Source of the DNA: Paraglaciecola sp. L1A13
GTDB taxonomy: Bacteria; Pseudomonadota; Gammaproteobacteria; Enterobacterales; Alteromonadaceae
Length of the DNA: 64,000 nucleotides
Reading direction: 5' to 3'
Assembly: GCF_009796745.1 (NCBI RefSeq)
Contig: NZ_CP047024.1
Coordinates: 4,712,001 to 4,776,000, forward strand
Position 1 is the stretch's first letter. Each line of letters opens with the position of its first letter. Below, piece after piece: positions 16,681 to 26,117 of this stretch. The notes below the pieces were generated by a model. The model did not search any database, had not been told where the DNA came from, and worked only from the letters and a program-made list of their open reading frames with translations. The position numbers were made by a program, and so were the translations under genes.

Positions 16681-18495
16681 TTGTCCCAGCTTACTCCTTC
16701 AATCCCTGATATCGCCCGCGCCCAAGAGGTGCTGAAAACCGTATTTGGCTATGATGAATTTCGCGAAGGCCAGCGAGAAGTCATCGAACGCATCATGCAG
16801 GGTCAAGATGTATTAGTGCTGATGCCCACCGGCGGCGGCAAATCGCTGTGTTATCAAATACCCGCTTTGGTGCTGGAAGGCTTGACTATCGTTGTGTCTC
16901 CTTTAATCGCTCTAATGAAGGATCAAGTTGATGCCTTAGTCGCTTCTGGGGTTAGTGCTGCGTATATCAACTCGAACCTCAGCAGTGAAGAAATGCTAAA
17001 GGTATACCGTGGCATGCAAGACGGTCACTATAAGCTTATCTATGTTGCTCCAGAGCGCCTGATGCAATTTGACTTCATGCAACGTTTGCACAGTTTAAAA
17101 ATCGCCCTATTTGCCGTAGACGAAGCCCATTGCGTTTCACATTGGGGCCACGACTTTCGTAAAGAATATCGTCAGCTAGGTCAATTAAAGCAGCAGTTTT
17201 TGGGGGTGCCCATTGTTGGACTAACAGCAACTGCCGATATCACCACCCGCAGTGACATTTTGCAACAGCTCGCTTTAGAACAACCATTTGTATTTAAAGG
17301 CAGTTTCGATAGACCCAATATTCGCTATAATCAATTGTTCAAATATAAAGCCACAGACCAGGTTATTCAGTATGTGAAGCAGCAAGACGGCAGTGGCATT
17401 ATTTACTGCAACAGCCGCAAAAAAGTCGATGATTTAAGTATCGCTTTAGCGCGCCAAGGTATTAATTGTGCTGGTTATCATGCAGGCCTCGAGGGACCAA
17501 TCAGGGATAAAATACAGCGTGATTTTATTCAGGACAATATCGACATCATCGTGGCAACTGTGGCCTTTGGCATGGGCATAAATAAATCAAATGTGCGTTT
17601 CGTGGTACATTTTGATTTACCTCGGAGTGTTGAGTCTTACTATCAGGAAACAGGACGCGCCGGTCGTGATGGCATGCCTGCTGAAGCCCTTCTTTTGTTC
17701 GATGAGAAAGATGCCGCTCGCATCAGACAATGGATCAGCATGGGAGATAATCCAGCCCGTTTGGATATTGAACTACAAAAATTTGCCGCCATGGAAGCGT
17801 TTGCTGAGGCGCAAACTTGTCGTAGACAAGTACTGTTAAATTATTTTTCTGAATACTCAGCGCAAGACTGTGGAAACTGCGATATTTGTCTTGATCCCCC
17901 TAAGCGCTTTGACGGCACAATACCTGCGCAAATGGTCTTGTCATGCATTTATCGTTTAGGTCAAAATGTGGCCAGTCAATATGTGATAGATGTATTACGC
18001 GGTAAAAAACTGAAGCGAATTATAGAACAGGGGCATGACAGTCTTAGCACATTCGCCATAGGCAAGGATAAGTCCGATGCCCACTGGCATAATATTATTA
18101 ATCAATTGATACACAAAGGTTTTTTGCGGATTGATATCACCCAAAATGCCGTTTTGAAATTAACTGAAGAAGCGCGCAATGTCCTCGGAGGGAAGCTAGA
18201 ACTCGCCTTGGCTGTGCCACGCTTAACGATTGATTCTGGCAAAAAATCGAAACTCAAAGAAATGAATTACGATCGCAAGTTGTTTGCTAAATTGAAACAT
18301 CTACGCAAATCTATTGCAGAGCGAGAAGATGTTCCTCCGTTTGTGGTATTCAGTGATGCCACCTTGGCCGATATGGCTGATAAGCTTCCCCAGTCGTCCG
18401 CCGAGTTTTTGGATGTTAATGGAGTAGGCCAAACCAAACTTGACCGCTATGGAAGTGAGTTTTTAAGCGCTATTTCCGCCTATTCCATTGGCTAG
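16681..18495 (+). CDS. recQ: RecQ, ATP-dependent 3'-5' DNA helicase
   Basis: A 604-residue protein (E. coli 609) read from TTG 16681. It has Walker A PTGGGKS (49-55), DEAH box (147-150), the aromatic-rich loop after it (CVSHWGHDFR), motif VI QETGRAGRDG (322-331), the four zinc cysteines C380, C397, C400 and C403, a winged-helix RQC region (to about 515) and an HRDC domain (about 525-602). RecQ unwinds DNA in recombination, repair of stalled forks and RecF-pathway presynapsis. No strong ribosome site is visible before the TTG, but the N-terminus aligns in length with the family, so the start is acceptable. Confidence 0.96.
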   Translation: MSQLTPSIPDIARAQEVLKTVFGYDEFREGQREVIERIMQGQDVLVLMPTGGGKSLCYQIPALVLEGLTIVVSPLIALMKDQVDALVASGVSAAYINSNLSSEEMLKVYRGMQDGHYKLIYVAPERLMQFDFMQRLHSLKIALFAVDEAHCVSHWGHDFRKEYRQLGQLKQQFLGVPIVGLTATADITTRSDILQQLALEQPFVFKGSFDRPNIRYNQLFKYKATDQVIQYVKQQDGSGIIYCNSRKKVDDLSIALARQGINCAGYHAGLEGPIRDKIQRDFIQDNIDIIVATVAFGMGINKSNVRFVVHFDLPRSVESYYQETGRAGRDGMPAEALLLFDEKDAARIRQWISMGDNPARLDIELQKFAAMEAFAEAQTCRRQVLLNYFSEYSAQDCGNCDICLDPPKRFDGTIPAQMVLSCIYRLGQNVASQYVIDVLRGKKLKRIIEQGHDSLSTFAIGKDKSDAHWHNIINQLIHKGFLRIDITQNAVLKLTEEARNVLGGKLELALAVPRLTIDSGKKSKLKEMNYDRKLFAKLKHLRKSIAEREDVPPFVVFSDATLADMADKLPQSSAEFLDVNGVGQTKLDRYGSEFLSAISAYSIG

Positions 18496-18654
18496 CTTAT
18501 TCGATAAAGGGCCATCTGCTTAACTTAACATATTGGTTTATTGCTGACGTTTAATAGTCTACATACCAATTCCTCTGAGCGTCATATCACCTTTACTAAC
18601 GGGGGTGATTTGGCGCATACTAGTCATCTGTTTTTGAGGATAAATATACCTGCT

Positions 18655-20046
18655 GTGAAAGCCGTCTCACCAAAAAATAAAGATCCAAAAGTCGAGAAAC
18701 TGAAAGTTCCACCTCACTCTATAGAGGCGGAGCAATCGGTGCTGGGCAGTATGTTGATCGCCCCTGACTCGTGGGATAAAGTCGCCGAGCTTGTTACCGA
18801 AGAAGACTTTTATAACCGCTCTCATCAGGTCATCTATAGCGCCATTTTACGGCTTCTAAAAAACAATCATCCAATTGATTTAATTACTGTTTCTGAGAAT
18901 TTAGAAAACTTAGATGAACTCGAAGCAGCTGGCGGCTTTGCCTATCTTGGTGAACTTGCAAAAAATACTCCCAGCTCTGCTAACGTAACCGCTTATGCCA
19001 ACATAATTAAAGAACGCGCTGTTGTACGAGAGTTAATTGGCGTTGCGCATGATATTGCTGATGTGGGGTATAACCCTGAGGGGCGCAACAGTGGTGAGTT
19101 ACTCGATATGGCTGAGAGTAAAGTCTTCGAAATCGCCGAAAAGCGCACCGGTAAAAACGAAGGTCCCAGGGGCATTGAGACGATATTAACCAAAACTATC
19201 GACCGCCTTGAAGAACTCGTTAAAAATAATAAAGAAGTCACTGGTGTGTCTACCGGTTATACCGATTTAGATAAAAAAACCAGTGGTTTGCAGAAATCTG
19301 ATTTAATCATAGTGGCGGCTCGCCCGTCCATGGGTAAAACAACTTTCGCCATGAACTTGTGTGAAAATGCCATGCTACTGGAAGAGAAACCGGTATTAGT
19401 ATTTAGCCTTGAGATGCCTGCCGAACAAATTATGATGAGGATGCTGGCCTCTTTGAGCCGTGTTGACCAAACCAAGATTCGTACCGCTCAGTTAGATGAT
19501 GAAGATTGGGCACGTATGTCAAATACCATGGCGATGCTCAAAGACAAAGACAATTTGTACGTAGATGATTCATCAGGCTTAACCCCCATGGAAGTTCGTA
19601 CTCGCGCGCGTAAACTCGCTAGGGATCGTGGTGGTATCAGCTTGATTATGATCGATTACCTTCAACTTATGCAAGTTCCGGGGTTGAGTGATAATCGAAA
19701 TTTGGAAATTGCAGAAATTTCACGCTCACTAAAATCCTTAGCTAAAGAACTTGAAGTGCCGGTAGTTGCGCTTTCCCAGCTAAACCGAGGATTAGAGCAA
19801 CGTTCGGATAAACGCCCAATTAACTCGGATCTTCGTGAGTCAGGCTCAATCGAGCAGGATGCTGATTTAATTATGTTTATTTATCGGGATGAAGTTTATA
19901 ACGAGGGTAGCGAAGATAAAGGTGTGGCAGAAATTATCATAGGCAAACAACGTAACGGTCCAATAGGCACCTCACGATTAACGTTTCAAGGCCAATTTTC
20001 TCGCTTTGATAACTATGCAGGGCCTGCCAGAGACGATGAATATTAA
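18655..20046 (+). CDS. dnaB: DnaB, replicative DNA helicase
   Basis: Start taken as GTG 18655, giving 463 residues (E. coli 471) with the usual short basic leader before KLKVPPHSIEAEQSVLGSM. An open TTG frame reaches 18541 but adds 38 residues not expected for DnaB. A GAGG lies 15 bases before the GTG, which is long, so the exact start is unsure. The N-terminal helical domain (about 20-130) is followed by a linker and a RecA-like ATPase: Walker A ARPSMGKTT, Walker B LIMIDYLQLM, then the arginine-finger region near the C-terminus. It forms the hexamer that unwinds DNA at the replication fork. No intein is present. alr, the usual downstream neighbour, is absent here. Confidence 0.95.
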   Translation: MKAVSPKNKDPKVEKLKVPPHSIEAEQSVLGSMLIAPDSWDKVAELVTEEDFYNRSHQVIYSAILRLLKNNHPIDLITVSENLENLDELEAAGGFAYLGELAKNTPSSANVTAYANIIKERAVVRELIGVAHDIADVGYNPEGRNSGELLDMAESKVFEIAEKRTGKNEGPRGIETILTKTIDRLEELVKNNKEVTGVSTGYTDLDKKTSGLQKSDLIIVAARPSMGKTTFAMNLCENAMLLEEKPVLVFSLEMPAEQIMMRMLASLSRVDQTKIRTAQLDDEDWARMSNTMAMLKDKDNLYVDDSSGLTPMEVRTRARKLARDRGGISLIMIDYLQLMQVPGLSDNRNLEIAEISRSLKSLAKELEVPVVALSQLNRGLEQRSDKRPINSDLRESGSIEQDADLIMFIYRDEVYNEGSEDKGVAEIIIGKQRNGPIGTSRLTFQGQFSRFDNYAGPARDDEY

Positions 20047-20096
20047 CTGACTATTTTTTATGTTGTAGTGAGTTCTTGACTATAAATTTTAGATAC

Positions 20097-20128
20097 AAAA
20101 AAGGAGGTGAATTTCACCTCCTTTTTTT
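20097..20128. terminator. Strong bidirectional terminator between dnaB and ompA-like gene
   Basis: AAGGAGGTG (20101-20109) pairs with CACCTCCTT (20115-20123) around a five-base loop, flanked by an A-run on the left and seven or more Ts on the right. The T-run works for both converging genes. Confidence 0.9.
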
Positions 20129-20149
20129 ATGCTTCAATCTAAGACTTTA

Positions 20150-21253
20150 TTACTTAGATACTTTCTCACGCTCAGAGGCGCTAACACGTGCAACGATGCG
20201 ACGGTTAATTTTATTAGCTTCTTTCGCGGTTGGTGCGTCAAGCAATTTGCTTTCACCAAAACCAACTGCAATTATGCGTGCTGGTTGAATATCATAGTCT
20301 TCAATCAATACCATGCGAACCGCTTTAGCGCGTTCTTCAGACAACCACTGGTTGTAATCGCTTTCGCCTGGAGCTGATGCGTAACCTTCGATTACTGTAT
20401 CAGTAGATGGGAAACGTTTCATAAACGCAGCGAATTCTTTGATATCTGAATTGGCACGGTTTTCAATTTTGGCGCTGTTGTTGCCGAACAAGATACGTAA
20501 TGTTTCTTCAACTTCAACTTCAGTGAATACACTACAACCTACCGCGTCAACTTTATCTGATGAAGGAGTATTAGCACATTTATCTTTGCTATCTACAACG
20601 CCATCATTATCTGAGTCAGACTCAGCAACCATTGCCAAAGCACAACCCATAGCGTCAACTTTAACACCTGGTGCAGTACCTGGACATTTGTCCATGCTGT
20701 TGTTTACGCCGTCATTGTCAGAATCGCGTGTTACAGGAGCAGACGTTGCGCCGAAGCTGTAAGCCAAACCAATTTTTGCGCTTAGGTCATGATAAGCTTC
20801 GCCAAAATCGTGATAAGCAGCGATTTCAGTAATTACACGCCATTTATCATTAATTGCCCAATGCTTACCCAAACCAACATTGGCTAAACGTGAGCTGTCA
20901 GCTAAATCCAAGTGTTTAACACCAGCAAATACATACATCAAGTCATCTGGTAAGAAGTACATAGCATCAACACCAAAGCGGTTGCCTGATTCATCGCCTA
21001 AACCATTAGTTTGATCGATGTTTAAATGAGACCACTCTATTCTCGCAGCCCACTGAGGCTTGAAGCGAAAACCAACTTCAGCACCGAAACCAACTCCGTC
21101 ATCATAAAATGTAGGTACGCCATCCAACTCACCGTCAGTTTTATAATACTCAGCGAAACCACCTACCCATTTGTCGCCTTCAGGAACTGATTGTGCAAAA
21201 GCACCACCGGTGAAAGCAAGCAAGATACCCATGGCTGTCATGGTTTTTTTCAT
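20150..21253 (-). CDS. OmpA-family outer-membrane protein with thrombospondin type 3 repeats
   Basis: A 367-residue protein with signal peptide MKKTMTAMGILLAFTGGAFA, an eight-strand OmpA-like barrel (about 22-172), a Ca2+-binding hinge of two thrombospondin type 3 repeats (DSDNDGVNNSMDKCPGT and DSDNDGVVDSKDKCANT, about 179-240, each closing with a VDAxGC pair), and a C-terminal OmpA peptidoglycan-binding domain (about 245-360) with the NxxLSEERAxxVxxxL and GxGE signature (here QWLSEERAKAVRMVL, GFGESKL). It tethers the outer membrane to the cell wall, like OprF. An AAGGACG ribosome site precedes the ATG. It ends at a bidirectional terminator. It is last in a minus-strand row zur, CheX-like, yjbQ, ompA but likely has its own promoter. 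Confidence 0.93.
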   Translation of the reverse strand: MKKTMTAMGILLAFTGGAFAQSVPEGDKWVGGFAEYYKTDGELDGVPTFYDDGVGFGAEVGFRFKPQWAARIEWSHLNIDQTNGLGDESGNRFGVDAMYFLPDDLMYVFAGVKHLDLADSSRLANVGLGKHWAINDKWRVITEIAAYHDFGEAYHDLSAKIGLAYSFGATSAPVTRDSDNDGVNNSMDKCPGTAPGVKVDAMGCALAMVAESDSDNDGVVDSKDKCANTPSSDKVDAVGCSVFTEVEVEETLRILFGNNSAKIENRANSDIKEFAAFMKRFPSTDTVIEGYASAPGESDYNQWLSEERAKAVRMVLIEDYDIQPARIIAVGFGESKLLDAPTAKEANKINRRIVARVSASEREKVSK

Positions 21254-21341
21254 AATAAACGTCCTTAATGTAATGTGTTAATCATTTGATATCACTGCCT
21301 TCTAGGCATCGATATATCGTCTGATTTAGTGTGTAAAAAAT

Positions 21342-21779
21342 TTATTGGCCCGTAATAGTTGCAATCAAGCAACGCTCATTGGCGTGATTTCTATGCTCGC
21401 CTAAATATATTCCTTGCCATATACCTAGTGCTAACCTTCCGTTTTGTATAGGAATTGTTAAGTTATTACCAAATATACTAGCTTTAATATGTGCAGGCAT
21501 ATCATCTGATCCCTCATAGTTATGCAGATAATATGCCGCATTCTCAGGAACAGTTTGATTAATGTGACTCTCTAGGTCCGACCTGACTGTTGGGTCTGCA
21601 TTTTCATTAATCGTCAAACTGGCACTTGTATGCTGTATAAACAGATGCAAAATACCAATATTTACTTTTGCTATGCAATCTAGCTCTCGAACGATTTCAT
21701 CTGTAATCAAGTGAAATCCTCGAGGTTTAGCGCTGATGCACAATCTAGATTGGTGCCAAACAGGTAAATTACTTGTCAA
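21342..21779 (-). CDS. yjbQ: YjbQ family protein (UPF0047)
   Basis: A 145-residue protein with the family signature HTSASLTINENADPTVRSDL (about 67-86) and the closing GIWQGIYLGEHR(N)H. Proteins of the YjbQ family form trimers; members have been linked to thiamine phosphate synthase activity in E. coli mutants lacking ThiE, but the main role is uncertain. No ATG is available near the expected N-terminus; TTG 21779 is the only sensible start and overlaps the last 11 bases of the CheX-like gene, so translation is probably coupled to it. RGFHLITDEI near residue 20 aligns with the normal family N-terminus. Confidence 0.88.
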   Translation of the reverse strand: MTSNLPVWHQSRLCISAKPRGFHLITDEIVRELDCIAKVNIGILHLFIQHTSASLTINENADPTVRSDLESHINQTVPENAAYYLHNYEGSDDMPAHIKASIFGNNLTIPIQNGRLALGIWQGIYLGEHRNHANERCLIATITGQ

Positions 21780-22233
21780 AACACATCTCTAAAAAAATTT
21801 TCCCATGGTCACTAGCAAATGGCATGATTAATTTTCGACCAGATGCCGTATGGCTTAGTGTATGATCTTTACCGAAAACTACAACCGGTGTAGCCATACC
21901 AAAATTGTAACCAAGTTTAGCCAACTCATTTTTTGCGCCACCACAAATCATGTTGGTCACTTCACCCACCATGTCGGCAACGTCATCATTAACTGCTTCT
22001 AAATGCTCACCTAACATGTTTTGCATGACTTTCAAGGCGATACTGGTCTCAAATGTAATCGACAACGAACCTTTAATATCATCGCCGACCATGCCAATTA
22101 ATCCCGATACATCACCCCGAGCAAGCGGATCGGTTTTTTTCTGAGGCTTGCCTGGTACTAATTCTATTTGCGCCATGGTGCTGATTACATTGAGCAAAGC
22201 TGCAATAAATGGATTAATAAACTCTGCATTCAT
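21769..22233 (-). CDS. CheX-like CheC/CheX/FliY-family phosphatase domain
   Basis: A 154-residue single-domain protein of the CheX fold. The active-site helix of CheC/CheX phosphatases, ExxN, is present as GEVTNMICGGAKNEL with Glu91 and Asn94. CheX removes phosphate from phospho-CheY-type receivers. No chemotaxis gene is nearby, so the target receiver is unknown. It is coupled to yjbQ downstream (11-base overlap) and lies 49 bp after zur; the three may be one operon. Alteromonads usually use CheZ for chemotaxis, so this lone CheX may act on another response regulator. Confidence 0.85.
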   Translation of the reverse strand: MNAEFINPFIAALLNVISTMAQIELVPGKPQKKTDPLARGDVSGLIGMVGDDIKGSLSITFETSIALKVMQNMLGEHLEAVNDDVADMVGEVTNMICGGAKNELAKLGYNFGMATPVVVFGKDHTLSHTASGRKLIMPFASDHGKIFLEMCFDK

Positions 22234-22282
22234 GTTTTATTTTGCTTCCTATCAATTAATATTTGGCTCAACACCATAACCC

Positions 22283-22714
22283 TTATTGACAGGTTGCGCA
22301 CAAACCATGAGCTTCAATGGTTTGCTTGGAAACTTGAAAGCCATATGATTCAGCTTGTTTAACCAAAGTGTCCTGCAAACCTTCCGACTGAATCTCTTTT
22401 ACCAAACCACATTTATCACAAATCAAAAACTGCACTGGGTGGCTGCAACCAAAGTGATGGCAGGCTACAAAAGCGTTTGTCGACTCCAACCTATGAATTA
22501 GACCAAATTCAAGCAAGAAATCCAAGGTGCGATAAACGGTCGCTGGTTTGGCATTGGTTTCTGTTTCTTTCAACGTATCCAGTAAATCATAAGCGCCCAC
22601 CGCTCCTTCCTTGTCTAGCAAAAGTGCGTAAACCGTTTCCCGTAAATGGGTAAAACGTGCGCCTTTTTGCTCACAATATTGACGTGCCTTTTCTACTTGT
22701 GATCCAATGCTCAT
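22283..22714 (-). CDS. zur: Zur, Fur-family zinc uptake regulator
   Basis: A 143-residue Fur-family repressor. The winged-helix DNA-binding part is at about 1-80 (AKPATVYRTLDFL recognition helix at 55-67), followed by the dimer/metal domain. Structural zinc cysteines appear as C99-x2-C102 and C139-x2-C142, and a Cys/His cluster C85-HH-x2-C-x-H forms the likely sensing site. The CHHFGCSHPVQFLICDKCG pattern is that of Zur rather than Fur. Zinc-loaded Zur represses zinc importers. znu genes are not in the window. I could not recognise a palindromic Zur box near its start. Confidence 0.9.
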   Translation of the reverse strand: MSIGSQVEKARQYCEQKGARFTHLRETVYALLLDKEGAVGAYDLLDTLKETETNAKPATVYRTLDFLLEFGLIHRLESTNAFVACHHFGCSHPVQFLICDKCGLVKEIQSEGLQDTLVKQAESYGFQVSKQTIEAHGLCATCQ

Positions 22715-23056
22715 CTTTATGTTGCTGGCCTTCCTGCAAATGCCACCCCTTCATCACTAATAGCGAGATCGAAGCGCAATTACATTTATCGTTACATATT
22801 AGCGAAGTATATCATTCATCTAAAGCGCTTTGTACGAATAGTAACTTGATTTACATCATAAACTTAAGGAATTGATGCGCAATGTGGGTATCATTGTGTA
22901 CAAATATTTATTAACGAAAGCTGAACGGTTAAATTCTAAGGGCGTCTTAGCAACATTCGAAATTCCATATTACGAATAATTACCTGTGCATAAGACTCAT
23001 CATACCAATGAAAGCAGTAGTCGATAGCTGTTTAAAAAGGTGATTATAAAAGTATT
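22715..23056. other. Divergent intergenic region, 342 bp
   Basis: This holds the promoters of zur (minus) and nudC (plus). It is AT-rich. Read on the minus strand, the short direct repeat ATGTAA occurs twice about ten bases apart near 22780-22800. I see no clear Zur or Fur palindrome and no convincing small gene. Confidence 0.5.
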
Positions 23057-23872
23057 ATGATTAAGCAAAACATTCAAATTCAGGGCGACACACCAAATAT
23101 TTGGTTTATTTTTAGCGCCGAAAAACTGTTGGTCCCTTATGGTCAACCTGGTCCACTTATTGAAGCATGGAATAACCTTCAATTTGCCCACGCTTATAAA
23201 GAACAAGTGGTTCAAATTGGCGAGCACAATGGTCACATATGTTATTTAGTGGATATGGGTAACGAACAAGTTCTACAACAAGATATACATCTAGCTCACC
23301 TCAGATCACTTTTACAGCAAGATGATTTAGAGGTATTTGCCATCGCAGCTCGTGCTTGGCAGGTAGCATTATTTTTGCGTACTCATCGATTCTGTGGGCA
23401 GTGTGGTTCAACGATGCAGAAAATCGACTGGGAAATGGCGATGCATTGCCATCGCTGCAACCACAGATGCTACCCCAGAATATCGCCTTGCATCATAGTG
23501 GCAATCCGTCACGAAGATAAAATTCTACTTGCTCAAGGAAAGCCTCAAAAAGAACGCAACATGTTCTCGACGCTTGCTGGTTTTGTCGAAAGTGGAGAAA
23601 CACTTGAACACGCCGTCCACCGAGAAGTATTCGAAGAAGTAGGTGTGGCAATAAAAAATTTGCGCTATGTTTCAAGTCAACCTTGGCCTTTTCCACATTC
23701 ATTGATGGTAGGTTTCTTAGCTGACTTCGACAGCGGCGATATAAAAGTGGACGGTCACGAGATAATTGAAGCCCATTGGTTCAAGTACGATGAGCTGCCG
23801 AATATTCCCCCGAAGTTTTCAATTGCAGGACAACTGATTGAGCGCACCATCCAAGAAATTTGTGCTGACTAA
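23057..23872 (+). CDS. nudC: NudC, NAD-capped RNA / NADH pyrophosphatase
   Basis: A 271-residue Nudix enzyme. In order: an N-terminal beta domain, a zinc ribbon (C113-x2-C116 and C131-x2-C134), the Nudix box from G175 (Gx5Ex7REVxEEVGV, with R189-E190 and E193-E194) and the NudC signature SQPWPFPHS (207-215). It cleaves NADH to NMNH and AMP and removes NAD caps from RNA, which destabilises capped transcripts. The gene sits upstream of hemE as in E. coli. A hairpin lies between the two genes, so they are probably not one strong operon. Confidence 0.95.
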   Translation: MIKQNIQIQGDTPNIWFIFSAEKLLVPYGQPGPLIEAWNNLQFAHAYKEQVVQIGEHNGHICYLVDMGNEQVLQQDIHLAHLRSLLQQDDLEVFAIAARAWQVALFLRTHRFCGQCGSTMQKIDWEMAMHCHRCNHRCYPRISPCIIVAIRHEDKILLAQGKPQKERNMFSTLAGFVESGETLEHAVHREVFEEVGVAIKNLRYVSSQPWPFPHSLMVGFLADFDSGDIKVDGHEIIEAHWFKYDELPNIPPKFSIAGQLIERTIQEICAD

Positions 23873-23890
23873 CGTATAATAATAGATATA

Positions 23891-23924
23891 AAAAACCCCA
23901 CTTTAAGTGGGGTTCGAATATTTT
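23891..23924. terminator. Hairpin terminator between nudC and hemE
   Basis: AACCCCACT (23894-23902) pairs with AGTGGGGTT (23906-23914) around a three-base loop. On the plus strand the following bases are CGAATATTTT, a poor T-run. On the minus strand the arm is followed by six Ts, so the hairpin is intrinsically better for minus-strand transcripts. Confidence 0.65.
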
Positions 23925-24117
23925 AGCGTCTAAGTCTCGTTTTTTCGAGCTTCTTATTGTTAGTTTGCTTTCGCAACAATGTTATAACAGAGTTCCCATT
24001 GCTGTTGCAAGTATTTACAATATTTAGGTTGATTTTCACTTCTTCATTGCTGCGAACAAGGTACAATGTCGACTTTTTTGGCCTAGGACTGGCGCACCAC
24101 TTTTACAGAGGAAATTC

Positions 24118-25185
24118 ATGCATTCTTTAAAAAACGACCGATATCTACGCGCACTACTGCGTCAACCCGTAGATGTGACTCCTGTATGGATGATGCGCCA
24201 AGCTGGCCGTTACCTACCTGAATATAAAGCAACACGGGCGCTAGCTGGCGATTTCATGTCTTTATGTAAAAACGCTGAATTAGCGTGTGAAGTGACATTA
24301 CAACCTTTGCGCCGATATGATTTAGACGCGGCTATTTTGTTCTCAGACATACTCACCATCCCAGATGCAATGGGTTTGGGTTTGTATTTCGAGCAAGGAG
24401 AAGGCCCTAAGTTCGCTAGACCGATTACGTGTATGGCCGACATTCAAAATTTACCTGCGCCGGATCCAGAGCAAGAACTGCAATATGTCATGAATGCAGT
24501 GCGTACTATTCGCAAAAATTTACAAGGTGAAGTGCCGCTTATTGGCTTTTCAGGCAGTCCTTGGACCCTAGCTACATATATGATTGAAGGCGGTTCCAGT
24601 AAGGCATTTACCAAAATCAAAAAAATGGCCTTTAGTGAGCCCAAAGCACTACACCTATTACTGGATAAACTTGCCGATTCGGTCATTTTGTATTTGAATG
24701 CGCAAATCGCAGCAGGGGCACAATCTGTTATGGTTTTCGATACATGGGGCGGGGTATTATCACCTCGCGATTATCGGGATTTTTCTTTGCAATATATGCA
24801 TAAAATCGTCGATGGATTAACCCGTGAAAATGATGGACGTAGAGTACCTGTTACCTTATTCACAAAAAATGCAGGAATGTGGCTAGAGTCTATTGCGGCA
24901 ACGGGCTGTGACGGTATAGGTCTAGATTGGACCATAGATATCGACAATGCCAAGGCTCGGGTAGGCGATAAAGTCGCCCTTCAAGGCAATATGGATCCCT
25001 CTATGCTGTATGCATCACCGGAGCGAATCGAACAAGAGGTGCAACACATTCTAGCCGGATTTGGCGAAGGCCCGGGTCATGTATTTAATTTAGGCCATGG
25101 TATCCATTTAGATGTTCCACCCGAAAATGCCAAGGTATTTGTGGACGCAGTGCACAAATACAGCGCCCAGTACCACAAGAACTAA
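24118..25185 (+). CDS. hemE: HemE, uroporphyrinogen decarboxylase
   Basis: A 355-residue protein (E. coli 354). The N-terminal substrate-binding signature [15 protein letters not shown] (22-36) and the second family pattern [20 protein letters not shown] are intact, as is the conserved Asp in [12 protein letters not shown]. It removes four acetate carboxyls from uroporphyrinogen III to give coproporphyrinogen III in haem synthesis, in the cytosol as a dimer. An AGAGGAAATTC ribosome site precedes ATG 24118. It has the usual nudC neighbour upstream, and a good terminator follows. Confidence 0.97.
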   Translation: MHSLKNDRYLRALLRQPVDVTPVWMMRQAGRYLPEYKATRALAGDFMSLCKNAELACEVTLQPLRRYDLDAAILFSDILTIPDAMGLGLYFEQGEGPKFARPITCMADIQNLPAPDPEQELQYVMNAVRTIRKNLQGEVPLIGFSGSPWTLATYMIEGGSSKAFTKIKKMAFSEPKALHLLLDKLADSVILYLNAQIAAGAQSVMVFDTWGGVLSPRDYRDFSLQYMHKIVDGLTRENDGRRVPVTLFTKNAGMWLESIAATGCDGIGLDWTIDIDNAKARVGDKVALQGNMDPSMLYASPERIEQEVQHILAGFGEGPGHVFNLGHGIHLDVPPENAKVFVDAVHKYSAQYHKN

Positions 25186-25223
25186 ACAGGTTAACGTATT
25201 TCACGATGGAGTACACAGACAGT

Positions 25224-25250
25224 AAAAGGCAGCTTAATCGCTGCCTTTTT
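25224..25250. terminator. Bidirectional terminator between hemE and the S1/P1 nuclease gene
   Basis: AAAGGCAGC (25225-25233) pairs with GCTGCCTTT (25240-25248), with a six-base loop, an A-run on the left and five Ts on the right. It serves both converging genes. Confidence 0.88.
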
Positions 25251-25281
25251 GCAGTCTGTATGCTTACTCCGTTAAAAAAAG

Positions 25282-26052
25282 CTATTTAAGAACGTCGTTA
25301 AGGTAAGTAGCAATGCGGATCCCAGCCATTTGTAAGCGCAATTGCGCCTGTGGCAGATGGTTATATAAATAGTCCCACGATATCTTCTCTTCTTTTGGAT
25401 AAATCTCATCGCGGATTTTAACGCTCTCAGCAATCCAAACCTGTGGGTCAACAACGCTCCAAGTATCAATATCTTGTAAGCTAATCTTGCGGTTCAAGCG
25501 CACGGTCCATTCTGTGTATGACAGTTGACGCTGGTCAAGTAGCTCACTGTCCCATACTCGATGTAAATTAGAATCTTTCCAAAAAAAGTTAACCTTCACA
25601 TCATTTCCGCCGCGATCAGTACCATTTCCGGCGTGCAATGGTTGATGTAAATCGCCAATAATATGTACGATGAAGCGCAATGCTAATTGCTTTTCTTCTT
25701 TGCTCGTTTTGCTGTCCTTTAACGTGGCGGTAAACATTTTCAATGCACTTACCCCATCACCTTCTTTTGGCGCTCCAACTTGTGCATAGGTTTTACCTTC
25801 AGGGATCGTTACATAGTGAAACGGCCCCGCTGTTTCCTGCCAAAATACCTCAGGATTAGAACGCATTTCGTCTGGATAAGTTGCCGCTTCAGCTAAATCT
25901 TCGTTAGGCAGCAAAGCGCTGATTTCAGCCTGAGCATGAGGTGTTAGATGTTGTTGGGCGATGGCTCCCGTTATCCTATGACCTATCTGCCCCCATGCCA
26001 ATACGTTAACACTAAAGGTTGCTACGACTAGCCCCAAAATAACTTTCTGCAT
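25282..26052 (-). CDS. Exported S1/P1-type nuclease
   Basis: A 256-residue protein with signal peptide MQKVILGLVVATFSVNVLA; the mature protein then starts with Trp20 (WGQIGHRITG), as required because the N-terminal Trp binds zinc in this family. Zinc-ligand motifs visible: GHR near the start, the Asp in ATYPDEMR, HYVTI, and RFIVHIIGDLHQPLH followed by DRGGND. S1/P1 nucleases are trinuclear-zinc enzymes that cut single-stranded DNA and RNA and release 3' phosphate from nucleotides. It is a plausible type II secretion cargo or periplasmic scavenger of nucleic-acid phosphate. It is monocistronic, 65 bp after mpl on the same strand. Confidence 0.92.
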   Translation of the reverse strand: MQKVILGLVVATFSVNVLAWGQIGHRITGAIAQQHLTPHAQAEISALLPNEDLAEAATYPDEMRSNPEVFWQETAGPFHYVTIPEGKTYAQVGAPKEGDGVSALKMFTATLKDSKTSKEEKQLALRFIVHIIGDLHQPLHAGNGTDRGGNDVKVNFFWKDSNLHRVWDSELLDQRQLSYTEWTVRLNRKISLQDIDTWSVVDPQVWIAESVKIRDEIYPKEEKISWDYLYNHLPQAQLRLQMAGIRIATYLNDVLK

Positions 26053-26117
26053 AAATGATTAATCCCTACTTAAATGCCCTTGCTGAGCGCTGAAAATGTG
26101 TCGAATACTATGTTTTG

